Made by a program: the position numbers and the translations under genes. The notes beneath the pieces were generated by a model. That model searched no databases and was not told the DNA's origin. It was given only the letters and a program-made list of their open reading frames with translations. From Pyricularia pennisetigena (taxonomy: Eukaryota > Ascomycota > Sordariomycetes > Magnaporthales > Pyriculariaceae), in assembly GCF_004337985.1 (NCBI RefSeq), contig NC_043743.1, positions 1,265,366 through 1,329,365 on the forward strand: a DNA stretch of 64,000 nucleotides, given 5' to 3'. Below are positions 23,199-33,853 of this stretch, in pieces. Position 1 is the first letter of the stretch, and every line of letters begins with the position of its first letter.

Positions 23199-25893
23199 CT
23201 AGTCTGCATCGGCAAGCTGGATAATGAGCCGGGCCGCCAGGTCCAAGAAAGGGAATGGACTGGTCACGTCCTTTTCCTCCATCAGCCTACCATCAGGCAT
23301 TTCATAGCCTGCGCACTTGAAGTCCACCAGGTACACGCCACTCTCCATTTCGTAAATCTGGATGGAAAGTCGCATGGCTATCACCTCGTAAGTGGCGTTT
23401 GCTTCCTCGTCATCGTCTTCCGAACTGTTGTTGCTATGCTTTTTCTGGACCCTCATTTTGCCGCCTGGAAATGCCGCTGAGTTCTTTGGATCCGTCATCA
23501 CCGAGTGGGTTCGAAGAGCTAATGTTGATGGTGAGTCCTAGTTCAGAAAAGAATTTCAAGCAAAGATCGGGAGAACTTACGGCCCGTCTCCCAGCGTGCT
23601 TCTATGTGCCATGGATCTGCCGGCAATATATAAGGTGTCCCTGCGTCGCCTCTTGAGCGATGTTTGTCGTTCCTGGAAGCAACTTAGCACATATGAATGT
23701 GTGGGAAAGAAACAAGTCCACTGTGTATGGAAGACTTCAACATACTCATCGCCATGCACCTTGTGATAGTCTCGATCAATCTTCCACGAGCAGTCAAGCT
23801 TCTTCAGAGCCTTGTAGATACACAACAAAGCCTCGAATGGTGCGTTTCGTGAGCGGATACCGAATTGCCATCGGGTGGGTTTGGTTTTCTTGGGGGCGTT
23901 TGAGGGGGTCAGACTTTGGGGTTTGGAATCAGCAGCGCCCTGGCTGCTACGCGCGTGCGGCCGCAGTCTCCTTGCAGTCTCCTCCTGTTCGGCCGGAGTC
24001 CTGGCTGGTGCCGGCGGCTCATTCAGCGCCATCAAATCAGGTAGCGCGTCCTGGGCCGTGCCCGACTTCTCGCTCTCCATGTACGCGTTGTGATACGCTG
24101 GTAAGCTGCTGGGGAGAATACCAATCTTGCTGGTGTATGGTCGTTGATATGCCAAGGCAGCGCTGAGAGTGCTGGACGCGGCCGATCTGACAGACATGCT
24201 GGTCATGGGGCTTGCGTTAGGGTCGTGACCAGGACCCGCCATGGCAGAATCCATGGATTCCATGACGCCAGCGGATCCATTTTCATCACCCAGAGGTGAA
24301 GTCGCAAAGAATGGGTTGTCTCCCCCAAGGGCTGCTACGAGTAAAAATCAGGTGAGTTGCAACGCACGTAAAATCCGAAAAGGTCCCGCAGGGGACGAGG
24401 CAAATCCTGTCGAGGACAGATAGAAACTTACGGTTACTCTGCATCATCTTGTTCTCGCGCACAATCATATAGGCATCCTTGATGGCGGAAGGCTCTTCGG
24501 CTTCCAGAGCATCGAGAACGTCCTGCTTGCCGTAACCCATGGTCTTGGAGATTTTGTCAGTGACTTCGGCGTGAAGCTTCTCCTGAACCTTTGGAGGAGC
24601 GTTTGGGGCGATGTCACTGGGCCGAATCGCCTTCTCTGGATCTATGCCCGTGTTGAAGAATGGCTCTATGGGAGGCTGCAGATACTCTGGCAGGTCGGTT
24701 GTGAACCAGGGGTCCTGCCGTATCTCGGTGATGGTGGCACGGTTGACGGGATTTACCACGAGCATCTTCTTGATCAAGGCGGCGGCGCCTGGACTCATCC
24801 AATGGGGCACGACATATGTTCCCCTAGCAATCTTGGAGAAGAGCGTGGGAATATGGTCGTCGTCGAACGGTAGCCTGCCAACCAGCAGGACATACAGGAT
24901 GACACCACAGCTCCAGACGTCCACCTCAGATCCCGCGTAGAGCTTTCCGCTAATAACTTCAGGGGCTGCATAGTTTGGGCTTCCGCAACTCGTCTTGAGA
25001 AAGTTTCCATCCGTCATGATGTTGCTAAGACCAAAATCGGCAATCTTGACGTTGAGATTATCATCCAGTAGCAGGTTTTCGGGCTTCAGATCACGGTGGA
25101 CAATCTTGTGCCTGTGACAGTACTCGACAGCGCACAGCATCTGCTGGAAAAAGCGCCGGGCTTCGTTCTCACTCAGACGGCCATTGGTGACTATATGGTC
25201 GAAGAGCTCTCCGCCGGCATATTCGAGGACCATTATGATCTCGTTGTCGGTCTTGATAACGGTGTAAAGTTTGATAATGTGGGGATGACGGAGAAGCTGC
25301 AGGTACTCAATTTCTCTCTCGACGCGACCGGCCATGTCGGTGCTAGCGAGGCGTTTGCGCGAGATGATCTTGAGCGCGACCATTTGCTTTGTGCCCTTGT
25401 GTACGGCCAACTTGACCTTGCCGAACGAACCCTCCCCGAGAGTTTTGCTTATCTCGTAGGCGCTGATGCGCTGATCGACTCGGATCTTGCTGCTGGTGCT
25501 CCCATCCGCAGGCGTGGCACCGGGGCCGCCGCCGCTGCGGTGAACGGTGGGCGGCATGGCGGATGGAGAGGATTGTTGGTTCTGATTCAGATTCAGATTC
25601 AGATTCAGATTCTGATTCTGATTCAGGTTCTGGCTCTGGTTCTGATGCTGATGCTGATGTTGGTGCTCTGCGTGTTGCGAATGGCGGCGACTGTGGCTGT
25701 GGCTATGCTTGGGTCGAGGTCGGCCGTTGCTGTCATCGCGTCGATGCTGGGTCGAGGTCGTCTTGGTCGTCGTCGTGGCCGTGTTCCTAGGGTCGATGGC
25801 AGTCAAGGATAATGACAGCTCCTCGTCCTCAAAGGTGCCGTGGGCCAAACTTCCACGCCGCGAATTGCTGCCTCGGTCCTGGCAGTGGGCCAT
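23199..25893 (-). CDS. SNF1: SNF1/AMPK catalytic alpha subunit (carbon catabolite derepressing kinase)
   Basis: Exon 1 (25893-24432) has a Ser/His/Gln/Asn-rich leader and the complete kinase: LGEGSFGKVKLA loop, VALKII lysine, HRDLKPENLL, ADFGLSN and the T-loop FLKTSCGSPNYAAPE with the activating Thr. The UBA-like autoinhibitory region follows (MGYGKQDVLDALE). Later exons carry WQFGIRSRNAPFEAL and the adenylate-sensor/beta-gamma binding domain (LPADPWHIEARWE; IQIYEMESGVYLVDFKC), ending FLDLAARLIIQLADAD at 23199. I chose the ATG at 25893; an in-frame ATG at 25983 would add 30 residues. The kinase senses low glucose/energy and phosphorylates repressors and metabolic enzymes to allow use of alternative carbon. 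Rich His-Gln and Asn-Leu/Gln repeats in the leader are encoded by short tandem repeats. The last acceptor (TTAG at 23520-23519) was chosen because it alone restores the frame. Confidence 0.95.
25573..25655. repeat. Hexanucleotide (GATTCA-type) repeat in the SNF1 leader
   Basis: Tandem GATTCA/GATTCT units, then GATGCT units. On the minus strand they encode alternating Asn-Leu/Asn-Gln and His-Gln dipeptides upstream of the kinase domain. Confidence 0.85.
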
Positions 25894-27668
25894 GGATGTT
25901 GACAGTGTGAAAGGCAGGGACGGGAAACAAATAATTACTCGCTTTGTATCGGGTCGGGGGGGCCGCCAGGTTCGCCGCGTCAAGCCAGTGTGGGGGTGGG
26001 TGGGTGGAGGGGTCAGAGGTCGGGTTCAAGTTCAGGCTCGTGCTTGGGCTAAGGCAAGATAAGGCACAGACGGGTAGGGATGATGCGCTTTAACGTTGGA
26101 CTGATCAATGGATCCGATCTTTTTTGTTCTTTTTTTTTTTTGTCTGCCGCAGGCGTAGGCGCAAAGGCTGGGATGGGCTTGGCGGGTTTGGCCGTAGCAC
26201 AACATTCAACGTGCAACCACACCCAACCTCCCGGAAAGGTGATTGGGTCGCCAACAGTCAGCTGTTCCGACTCAGGTGCTCATGCTCAGTTGTTATTGAG
26301 AAAAGTAACGTATCTAAATTGTTGTCGTTCGGCTGTACCGGCAGGTTTAGAAAAAGTAATCCCAGGCGAGTGAGTCTGGAGATCAATCGATTGGAAATGG
26401 ATTTGATTTGATTGACAACACAATAAACAATTCTGCTCAAACAGGTCAATCAATGGCTGGGCTTAGGTGGGATCCAGTGCGGCTCTGGCATCAATCACAT
26501 GCACGAATCAATCTCAACCAACGATATCCGACCAGGGAGTGGGCGATTGACAAGGGATTGGCACCTCGTTCTTTTTATTTTATTCATTGCTGCAGGTTGG
26601 TTTGCAACCTCAGGTAGTCTTGGACAGACCGGTGGACGACCAATGCCGCCCAAAAATCCCACCAAAGCCTGAACTTTCCTGATTCAGCATCGTGGTTTGG
26701 TTGATCTTTCCCGCTGGGTGTACATGGCACATTATAGGCATGCCAGCTACTATGTAAAGAACATCTTCAGCCCTAGGCGAAATCATGTTTCAATCGCCGT
26801 AAACCTTGGTCCATGCCTTCCATGCACCTAACCGCCCATCATGCAAATAAACACACTGGTCACATTACTTGCTTCCAACCTACCAACCAGCCTATTTTTA
26901 TTTTCCACTTACCTGTGCACCGACTATTGTGTCTGTCTGGTTTGACCACCCCTTGCTTAATTGAAATAGCTGGAAGTATATTAGGTAAACCCCCAGGTCA
27001 TCTTCTTATGGATAGCGCTTGAAAGAAAAAAAGGAAGGTTATTGAGCTGTATAATTACGATCTAGGATTCAGGTGGGTCCGATCCGTTGGATAAATAATG
27101 TTGTTCCTTATTAAATTGTCTGAGCTCTGCGAATGGAGAAACGAGCTGTACAAGTCGGCGTCAATCAAGTCGCGATGCAGACGACGTACCGTCGTCTGTG
27201 ACTATATTTGCGACCACAACTACCGTCTTCCGGTAGTCAGAGGAGGTCTCCTATTCACTCAAAGCCGTACGTGCCAGTTGACAGCTAATGAGAGCTCAAT
27301 GCCAGGTGGGGAGCATCCCATCCGATTCCAGCAAGGGGTATGAGCCCCACCAGTTGATTGATTAATCGGTGATGTCAGTTCTTTGCTTGTGGGGCATCAT
27401 CACCTACAAGCAGTAGAGGAAACACCGGTTCAGCTTGATGTCACTTCCCCGAGGAAAGGCTAACCCTTGTGACAAGCAGCACAGCTTTTACTTCCTATAT
27501 CAGACCATAAAAAAAAAGACCCCCCAAAAAAACTCTAATAATAAACTGCCAACGCATCATAAACGGTCTGTAATTACTGCATAATACACCCCCGAGACTC
27601 AACCTAGCTGCCTCCACCGCCTTGCTCCGAAAACAAACACCTCCCACCGTCACTAAACCCCACGTATC
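25894..27668. other. Divergent promoter region between SNF1 and the TMEM19-like gene
   Basis: About 1.8 kb between divergent starts, with several short frames but no conserved domain. It must drive both genes. CCAAT/ATTGG-like and GC-rich blocks occur near 26000-26450, but I cannot assign factors. Confidence 0.5.
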
Positions 27669-28923
27669 ATGAAAGCCATCATCGCCGTACCAGCCACGCT
27701 GGCCTTGATATATCGTGCACATTCCCACAACAGCCTGACCCCAGCAGGGCTCGTCGCCGCTGCAGCCTCCGCCATTGCACACGCCGTGCACCCCTGGAAC
27801 CTCCCGTTCGCGCTGCTCGTCGTCTTCTTCCTGGCCGGTACGCGCGTCACCAAGATCAAGAAGGATGTCAAGGCCAATATGACGGTGGGCTCGCAGGGAA
27901 CCTCGGGCGGAGAAGGGCCCAGGACGCACGTACAAGGTTTGCTAAACCCGCTGCGCATTTGCCATCCAACTCTGCTGCATTGGACAGCCGTAAACTCCCT
28001 CAAGCTTGGCTGACCCAAAAAAAAAACAAAAAACGACGTGCTCAAACACACATGATGCAGTCCTCGCCAACTCCCTCGTCGCCTCGGTCCTCTCCCTGCT
28101 TCATGCCTACCAGCTCCACCAGCGTAGGCAGCTCCTGCTGTCCGGCTCGACCCCGGTTCCCCAGGGCACTCTGTGCCTCTCCTGGGCCGGCGACCTGCTC
28201 CCGATCGGCATCATCGCCAACTACGCCGCCATGGCGGCCGACACATTCTCGTCCGAGCTCGGCATCCTCTCGTCGGCCACCCCTCGTCTCATCACCTCCC
28301 CGACCCTCCGTAAGGTGCCGCGCGGCACCAACGGCGGCGTGACCGCCCTGGGCCTGGCCGCCGGCCTGCTCGGCAGCATGTTGGTGGTGGTGGTCTCGGT
28401 CCTCTTCGCGCCGCTGTGCCAGTCTTCGGGCACCGGGGTCGGGGCCGGCTGGACCTCTTCGCAGCGCGCCACGGCCATGATTTCGCTGGCGCTCTGGGGC
28501 GCCCTCGGCAGCGTCTACGACTCGGTCCTGGGCGCGCTGTTCCAGCGCTCGGTGCGGGACACACGCACGGGCAAGATTGTCGAGGGCGAGGGCGGCGTGC
28601 GCGTGCTGGTGTCGGGCCCGGGCGTCCAAGGCGGTGTGACGCCGTCGCAGTCGCACCTCAAGGCCCGCGCCGGCGTCAAGTCTGCCCTGCTGGACGGCGA
28701 GGCCGCCGATGCTGTCGAGGTCACCGCGCCCTCGGCCGATGTCAAGAAGCAGCGCAAGGGCAGCTTTGGCGATGGCAGGCCCAGCCGCGTCACCGAGAAC
28801 GGCTGGGATCTTTTGGACAACAACGAGGTCAACTTTCTGACTGCTCTGACCATGAGCCTGGGCGCCATGACTATTTCTGGGTGGTACTGGGGGGTGCGGT
28901 TTGAAGATATACTGAAGCCATGA
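27669..28923 (+). CDS. TMEM19/DUF92-family integral membrane protein
   Basis: Exons 27669-27936 and 28061-28923 encode 376 residues. Several hydrophobic helices are visible (residues about 1-20, 45-60, 90-110, 180-200 and a C-terminal one). The family signature is clear: an acidic ADTFSSELGILS motif followed by PRLIT and VPRGTNGGVTALG. In plants the relatives are phytyl-phosphate kinases; the fungal and animal members have no firm biochemical role. The exon join (CAA-G|TC) gives QVLANSLVASVL, typical of the family. Introns are short and GT-AG. A Gly/Lys-rich loop (about 230-310) precedes the last helix. It is divergent from SNF1. A CTP- or lipid-phosphate-related activity is inference only. 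Confidence 0.88.
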
Positions 28924-29319
28924 GACAACAAGACCCTGTGACTATCAGAAAACAAAGGAGAAAATTGTATGCAATATTGTACCAGCCTGTTAACTCTTCA
29001 TGACCTAGGAATACAAGGGCCGTGGCGGATTCCCCTATTCGCTGTTTGGACTTGAGAAAAAGAATTATGCTCAAATAAAAAGCTTATAGGATTCTTCTAA
29101 ACCGTTTTCTTTTCCGTGGACCATTTAAATCCCAATAAAAAAAAAAAAGAAAAAAAACTGAAACGACGTCGCAAATCCATGGATATGCGATAGGTATAAC
29201 ACGCCTCTAAAGACAGATTTGCACGGAAAAAAGCTCAAGGCAAAAGCGAGGGGAAAACAAAAAAAGAAATGATAAACAGAAAACATTTCTATACCGGCGC
29301 ATCCGAGTCTCTCCCCTCT
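28924..29319. other. Convergent 3' region between TMEM19-like and OSH3
   Basis: AT-rich 3' flanks with A-rich tracts near 29137-29158; AATAAA-like sites (for example near 29075 and 29135) could serve polyadenylation of the upstream gene. No gene. Confidence 0.6.
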
Positions 29320-32300
29320 TTACTGCTTGAAAATATCCTCGACTCCAGTCCATGACCCCTTGGCCCTCTCCTCCCAGTAGCCATCCTTGCCACCCTTCAA
29401 TCGCCAGACCTCGTCCCCATCGGGCCCCTCGGCGACCTTGACGAACCACCTGGGGCGGTGCTGCTCCCCGCGCTCCTCGAGCGCCTTCCTGCGCGCCCTC
29501 TGCGCCTCCTCGAGCTGGACCTTGAAGTGCTCCGCGTCTTCCAGCTTGCCCTGCTCGGCCAAGCGCTGGTCAGGCCGCAGGCGCGAGTCCGTCGGCGGCA
29601 GCTTGCCTTCCTCGAGCTCCGTAATCTCGTTCATTGAGGCGACAAACGTCGTCATGCCATATACCTGGCTCGCATTGTCCACCAGGCTGCCCACCTTCCA
29701 CACCTCGGCCCCAGCCGACTTGCCTGCCTCGACCTTGCGTAGGCTCTGCGTCCAGGTGCCCGACATTGAAGTGCCAGTATGCACACCATCCGGCCCCCAC
29801 GTCTCGACTTGCACGTCCTCGCCCCTGCCACCGAACATGCCCTTGGTTCGGAACTCGACCGCGGCCCGCGATCCTGTCGATTCGTTGTTGACCGCCATGC
29901 TGCCCACAGGCTCGACATACTTCTCTCCCATGACCACGTTGCGGAGGAATACTGTCGCAACTCCCCAGCTGTAGTGCTCCTCCCCACCGTCAGGCAGTCT
30001 CAGTACCACGCGAGCCTTGCCCTCAGTGGTCAGCTCCATGCTCTTTCCCCAGAACTTTTGCGTGGGCGCAGGTGCCTGCGCGAAGCTCCAGGAGGCGCCA
30101 TCGGCGTGCATCGCCAGCCGCACGGGGCGGTGCGAGACCTTTTCGACGAGCAGGCGCACACCACCGGGGCATTCCGACTCCGTCCTGAGCATCTCAAACG
30201 TCTCGCCGAGGAGCGGGTTGAACGGCTTGCGAACGGCACGCTCCTTTGCCCGGTTGCCGCTGAATTGAGACACGGCAAATGCTGTCACGTAAAGAAGCCT
30301 GTCTGTTTCCAGCTTCTGCTTAGCCGCCGTGTCGAGAAGGTTTGCATATTCGAGCTGCTCTGCCATTCGCTGCAGAAGTGATATCGGCTCGTTGGACGAA
30401 ACAGGCATGCTTATGGTGCTCAGGTCCTTGCCGACATTTTTACGAACGAACGCAATCAGACTCGGGGGCATGGTGGTTGCAGGCGGAATGGTACGCCTGC
30501 GTTGTATTGTAATGGTTATGGGGAGCGGATCGAGAGATTTGGGTTTTGCTGGGTAATAAAGGTTACTATTATCGACTGTGCCAGTGCGAGTGAGGTCGTC
30601 CCCGTCCCCGACTGAAGAGACAGACGATCGGTCGGAAGCGTCCTGGGCAGAGCCGAATTCGTCCTCTGCTTCCGAATTTGGTGACTCTTCCTCGCTCTGG
30701 TTGTCGATCATGAGAAGCTCCGAACGGCCCTCGGTGCCCTCGGCAGCATCGAAGAACTCCTCCGTCGAGGTGGACTCAATGCTGTTTCGAGATGCAGCCG
30801 ACTGGGTAACAGGCATTCGTCTCCGCTTGCTCGTGGCCAGTAGCTGAGAAAACTCCGAGACCACCGAGTCCAGGTCGCCAAGCAAGGCCTTGCAGTTCTC
30901 TTGCACGCCATACATGCCCTGCTCATTTGGGCTGTGCGTCTTGAGTTTGCGCTTGTCACCAGAACCGCCATTTGCTGCAACGCTCGTAGTGTTTGGACTC
31001 GGAACTGCTAGAGCAGTCGACGCAGAGTGAAAGGACTGTGGGGTGGTCACGGCAGCACTGGACTTGCGCTTCCAGAACGGCCTCTTCTCAACGCCCTGGA
31101 AATACCCATCACCCTCTTCTGCGACAGGCGTGGCCGAAGACACGGACCTGTTTCCGGTAGCGGGTCGTGGGGATGTCGCTGCGTGGTTCTGCACCGACAT
31201 ATCCTTGACCAGCCTCCTGAGCGCATCCCGAGTTCCCACCACACGGCTGACAAGCGCTTCAACTTGCTGCCATTCCCGGTCCTCCTCCTGCGGGTTGTTG
31301 GGCGGCGCGAGAGAGCCGCCTGGACCGCCAAAAATCTGCTGCTTGGAATTACTGCCCGTTGCCCCTCCGGCAGTGGGTGGTTCAGCACCTCTGGCGATCC
31401 GAGAGGCCCTCGTCAAGGCGCTTGCCCATTCGGCAAATTCCTTGTCGTTGGGGGCCTTGAGGTGCCATATCTCGGCGCCCGAGTCGATGCTGAGCTCCCT
31501 CCTGCGCTCATCGGCAGCAATGGCGGCTAGGCCGAGAGGGATGGCACCTCGCAAGGCGGACGAGTTGCGGTTGTGATAGTACGACAAGGTACAAGTGGCA
31601 TAGTCGAGCGAGAAGAAGCGTTTCGCATAGCCCTGGCCCTTCTTGCGCCTGCGCTTCATGAGGATTCCCGTGTGTGCATTCGACGGTCCACCCCCTCCTT
31701 GGGAAGCCAACGAACGGGAGCGGCCGGGAAGCTGCGTATGGCTGTGCAGACTGTCGAGACTCTCGTTGGTGGCACCGATCATGGGGCTTGTGTGGGACTG
31801 GCGGCCGAGGCTCGTTCGGCTCGCGCTGGCATTGGAGCCGGCCTTGAGGTTCGAGAGGGTGTGGCCGGGCTGCGGGGCGGACCCCGTCGGGTATGTGAGG
31901 AGCACAATTGTGGCGTTTTTCGACGTCTGTTTGGAGAAGGTATTGTCGAACACCATTCCGTACATTCCACCTTGCCCGGCTGCGACATCGTAAGTGCCTG
32001 TCGTGACCTTGTCCGCCGGACACTTGCCGTGCCACTTGATCATCTTGAAGCCCTTTTTGGACAGTTGTTCTTCAGCGGTGCTCGCATCCCGCTTAAAGAG
32101 TCCACCGGAGCCGCTGGCGCTTCCCTTGAGGTCGTTGGAGCCATCGTTGACAGAGGTCTCGATTGTCGATGAAGCGTCGTCGGTTTGGCCTGCGGTCGTG
32201 GCTAGGTTCGTGCCGCCGCTGCCGGGATGTTTAACGATGCCGAAGTTTCTGTAGCGTCGTTAGTGGACGGGCCAGTGAGCTTGCGCATGGAGAATAAGCT

Positions 32301-32589
32301 TGCTTGGTTGGGGTAAGACATGCGTCCTTGCAGACGACGGAAAAAAAAAGAAGCGAAAAGACTGACATTGACTTCTTGTGCGGTTGCACGCTCCACGAGA
32401 CGGTGTAGCCATCCTCGACTCTGACCCAACGGACGATGTACGACTGTCACAAGAAAGCAAGACCCAGAATGGAGCATATGTCAGCTAGTCGCTTCTTCAT
32501 TCAGCGCGCGCGTAGTTTGTCCTGTCATGATCTTTTTTGTTTCCCCCGAGCGAAGCAGCACGAAGATGCATACCCCTCCATTGGGAAGG

Positions 32590-32624
<35 letters not shown>

Positions 32625-32682
32625 TCACTTGCTAGATTGCACCTACCTTGCTGTGTATTTCAAGCTGTTCGATGCCAGCCAT
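29320..32682 (-). CDS. OSH3: Osh3-type oxysterol-binding protein (GOLD-PH-FFAT-ORD)
   Basis: Three exons (32682-32647, 32443-32367, 32248-29320) give 1,013 residues. The N-terminus (MAGIEQLEIHSK, SYIVRWVR, KKSINFGIVKHPG) and TYDVAAGQGGMYGMVFDN form the GOLD-like domain of Osh3 proteins. A PH domain starts at HTGILMKRRRKKGQGYAKRFF. The sequence EEFFDAAEG matches the FFAT core EFFDAxE that binds ER VAP proteins. The ORD runs from about residue 600, with FNPLLGETFE and EKVSHRP in place of the usual EQVSHHPP. Such proteins move or sense lipids at ER-plasma membrane contacts. Long Ser-rich linkers are probably phosphorylated. Intron 1 holds a 32-nt A/T homopolymer. It converges on the TMEM19-like gene. 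Confidence 0.92.
32590..32621. repeat. A32 homopolymer in OSH3 intron 1
   Basis: An uninterrupted A run on the + strand (T on the coding strand) inside intron 1 (32444-32646). Confidence 0.9.
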
Positions 32683-33853
32683 CTTGTTGCGCCTGATTTG
32701 ACAGTTATGGCGGCAGGGTGCTTGCTCTCTGGTTTGGAATGGAAAGCTGCCCCCGATGGGCAGACGTATCGTATAGGTTTGTTGGTAAGATGTGTTTAAT
32801 CGTCAAAAGGTAAGGGGAGCCTGGGCTCTCAGTCAAAGGTAAGTATGACGTGGTGCTTCATAAATGGGGGTTCGAGCTCATTCAGGACTGTTTTTGGCTC
32901 GTTTAAACGCGCACGGCCGTAGCTCGGGTGGAGAGATGAATTGCTTGGCTTGCTTCAGTAACAAACGTAATCCTTGCCATAGGTACGTAACGTCGGACGC
33001 AAGCAACAATAGCAGCAGATGGAGAACTTGTGGCCCGTCCAAAAGGGTGAGTTGGCAATTTAGGTTGGAAAAGACACACAAAATCAGAAACAATGTGTGA
33101 GGAAAAGTGAATATCTTCTGTTCCACCTACTTTCCTTGATTGCAAGTCTTGCCGGGCTCGACGTCTCCTGTCGGAGGTTTCGAATAAGCCGTAAGCGCGA
33201 CGGAGAGTTGGACCACGTTTCAATACCAACAAATCCCTCCCATGTCCGCCCCATTGGAACGCGACTGATGCTAAATATAAAATCGCCCTACCCTATCCAT
33301 CCGTTCAAGCCGCCGCCTTCCTCCCGGCCAGCCAAACATTGGACCTTTGTTGACGTAGTAGCCACAGGGGATATGAAAGATTTTGCTCAGCTACAGTGCC
33401 TTGCCTTTCCTACCTAGGCAAGGTCCAGATCGGAACCTGCGGCCATGCGCCAGAGGAATACGAATGTACCTCGGGCTGAATAGACCGCTAAGCGCACATG
33501 ATCTCGATTCCCATATTGGATTTAGAATTTGTTGTGTCGGTACATTTGATTCCAGACGGTCCGTCGGAACCCCTTGAGAAAATTTTAAGCCATGTTGTGA
33601 TTTGGTCTCTTTTGCTACTTCTGCATATTCCACCTGGGGAACTTGGGAACCTTGCCAAGATGCACAGCCCTATGGCCCTAAGGCAAGTAAGATGATCCAC
33701 TAAGCAGCTGATGATCACCCTTACGCTGCAACCCAACTTCACCCTATTGGATTACAGTGATTATTAGACAGCGAATCAAACGAAATTCGCCAAATGGAAA
33801 CACTGTTCTCCTTACCAAAAGAAGATAACCCCTGATTGTCATCATCTATCTAT
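32683..33853. other. Intergenic between OSH3 start and SPT6 end
   Basis: OSH3 promoter and SPT6 3' region. Short frames show no motif. Confidence 0.6.
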
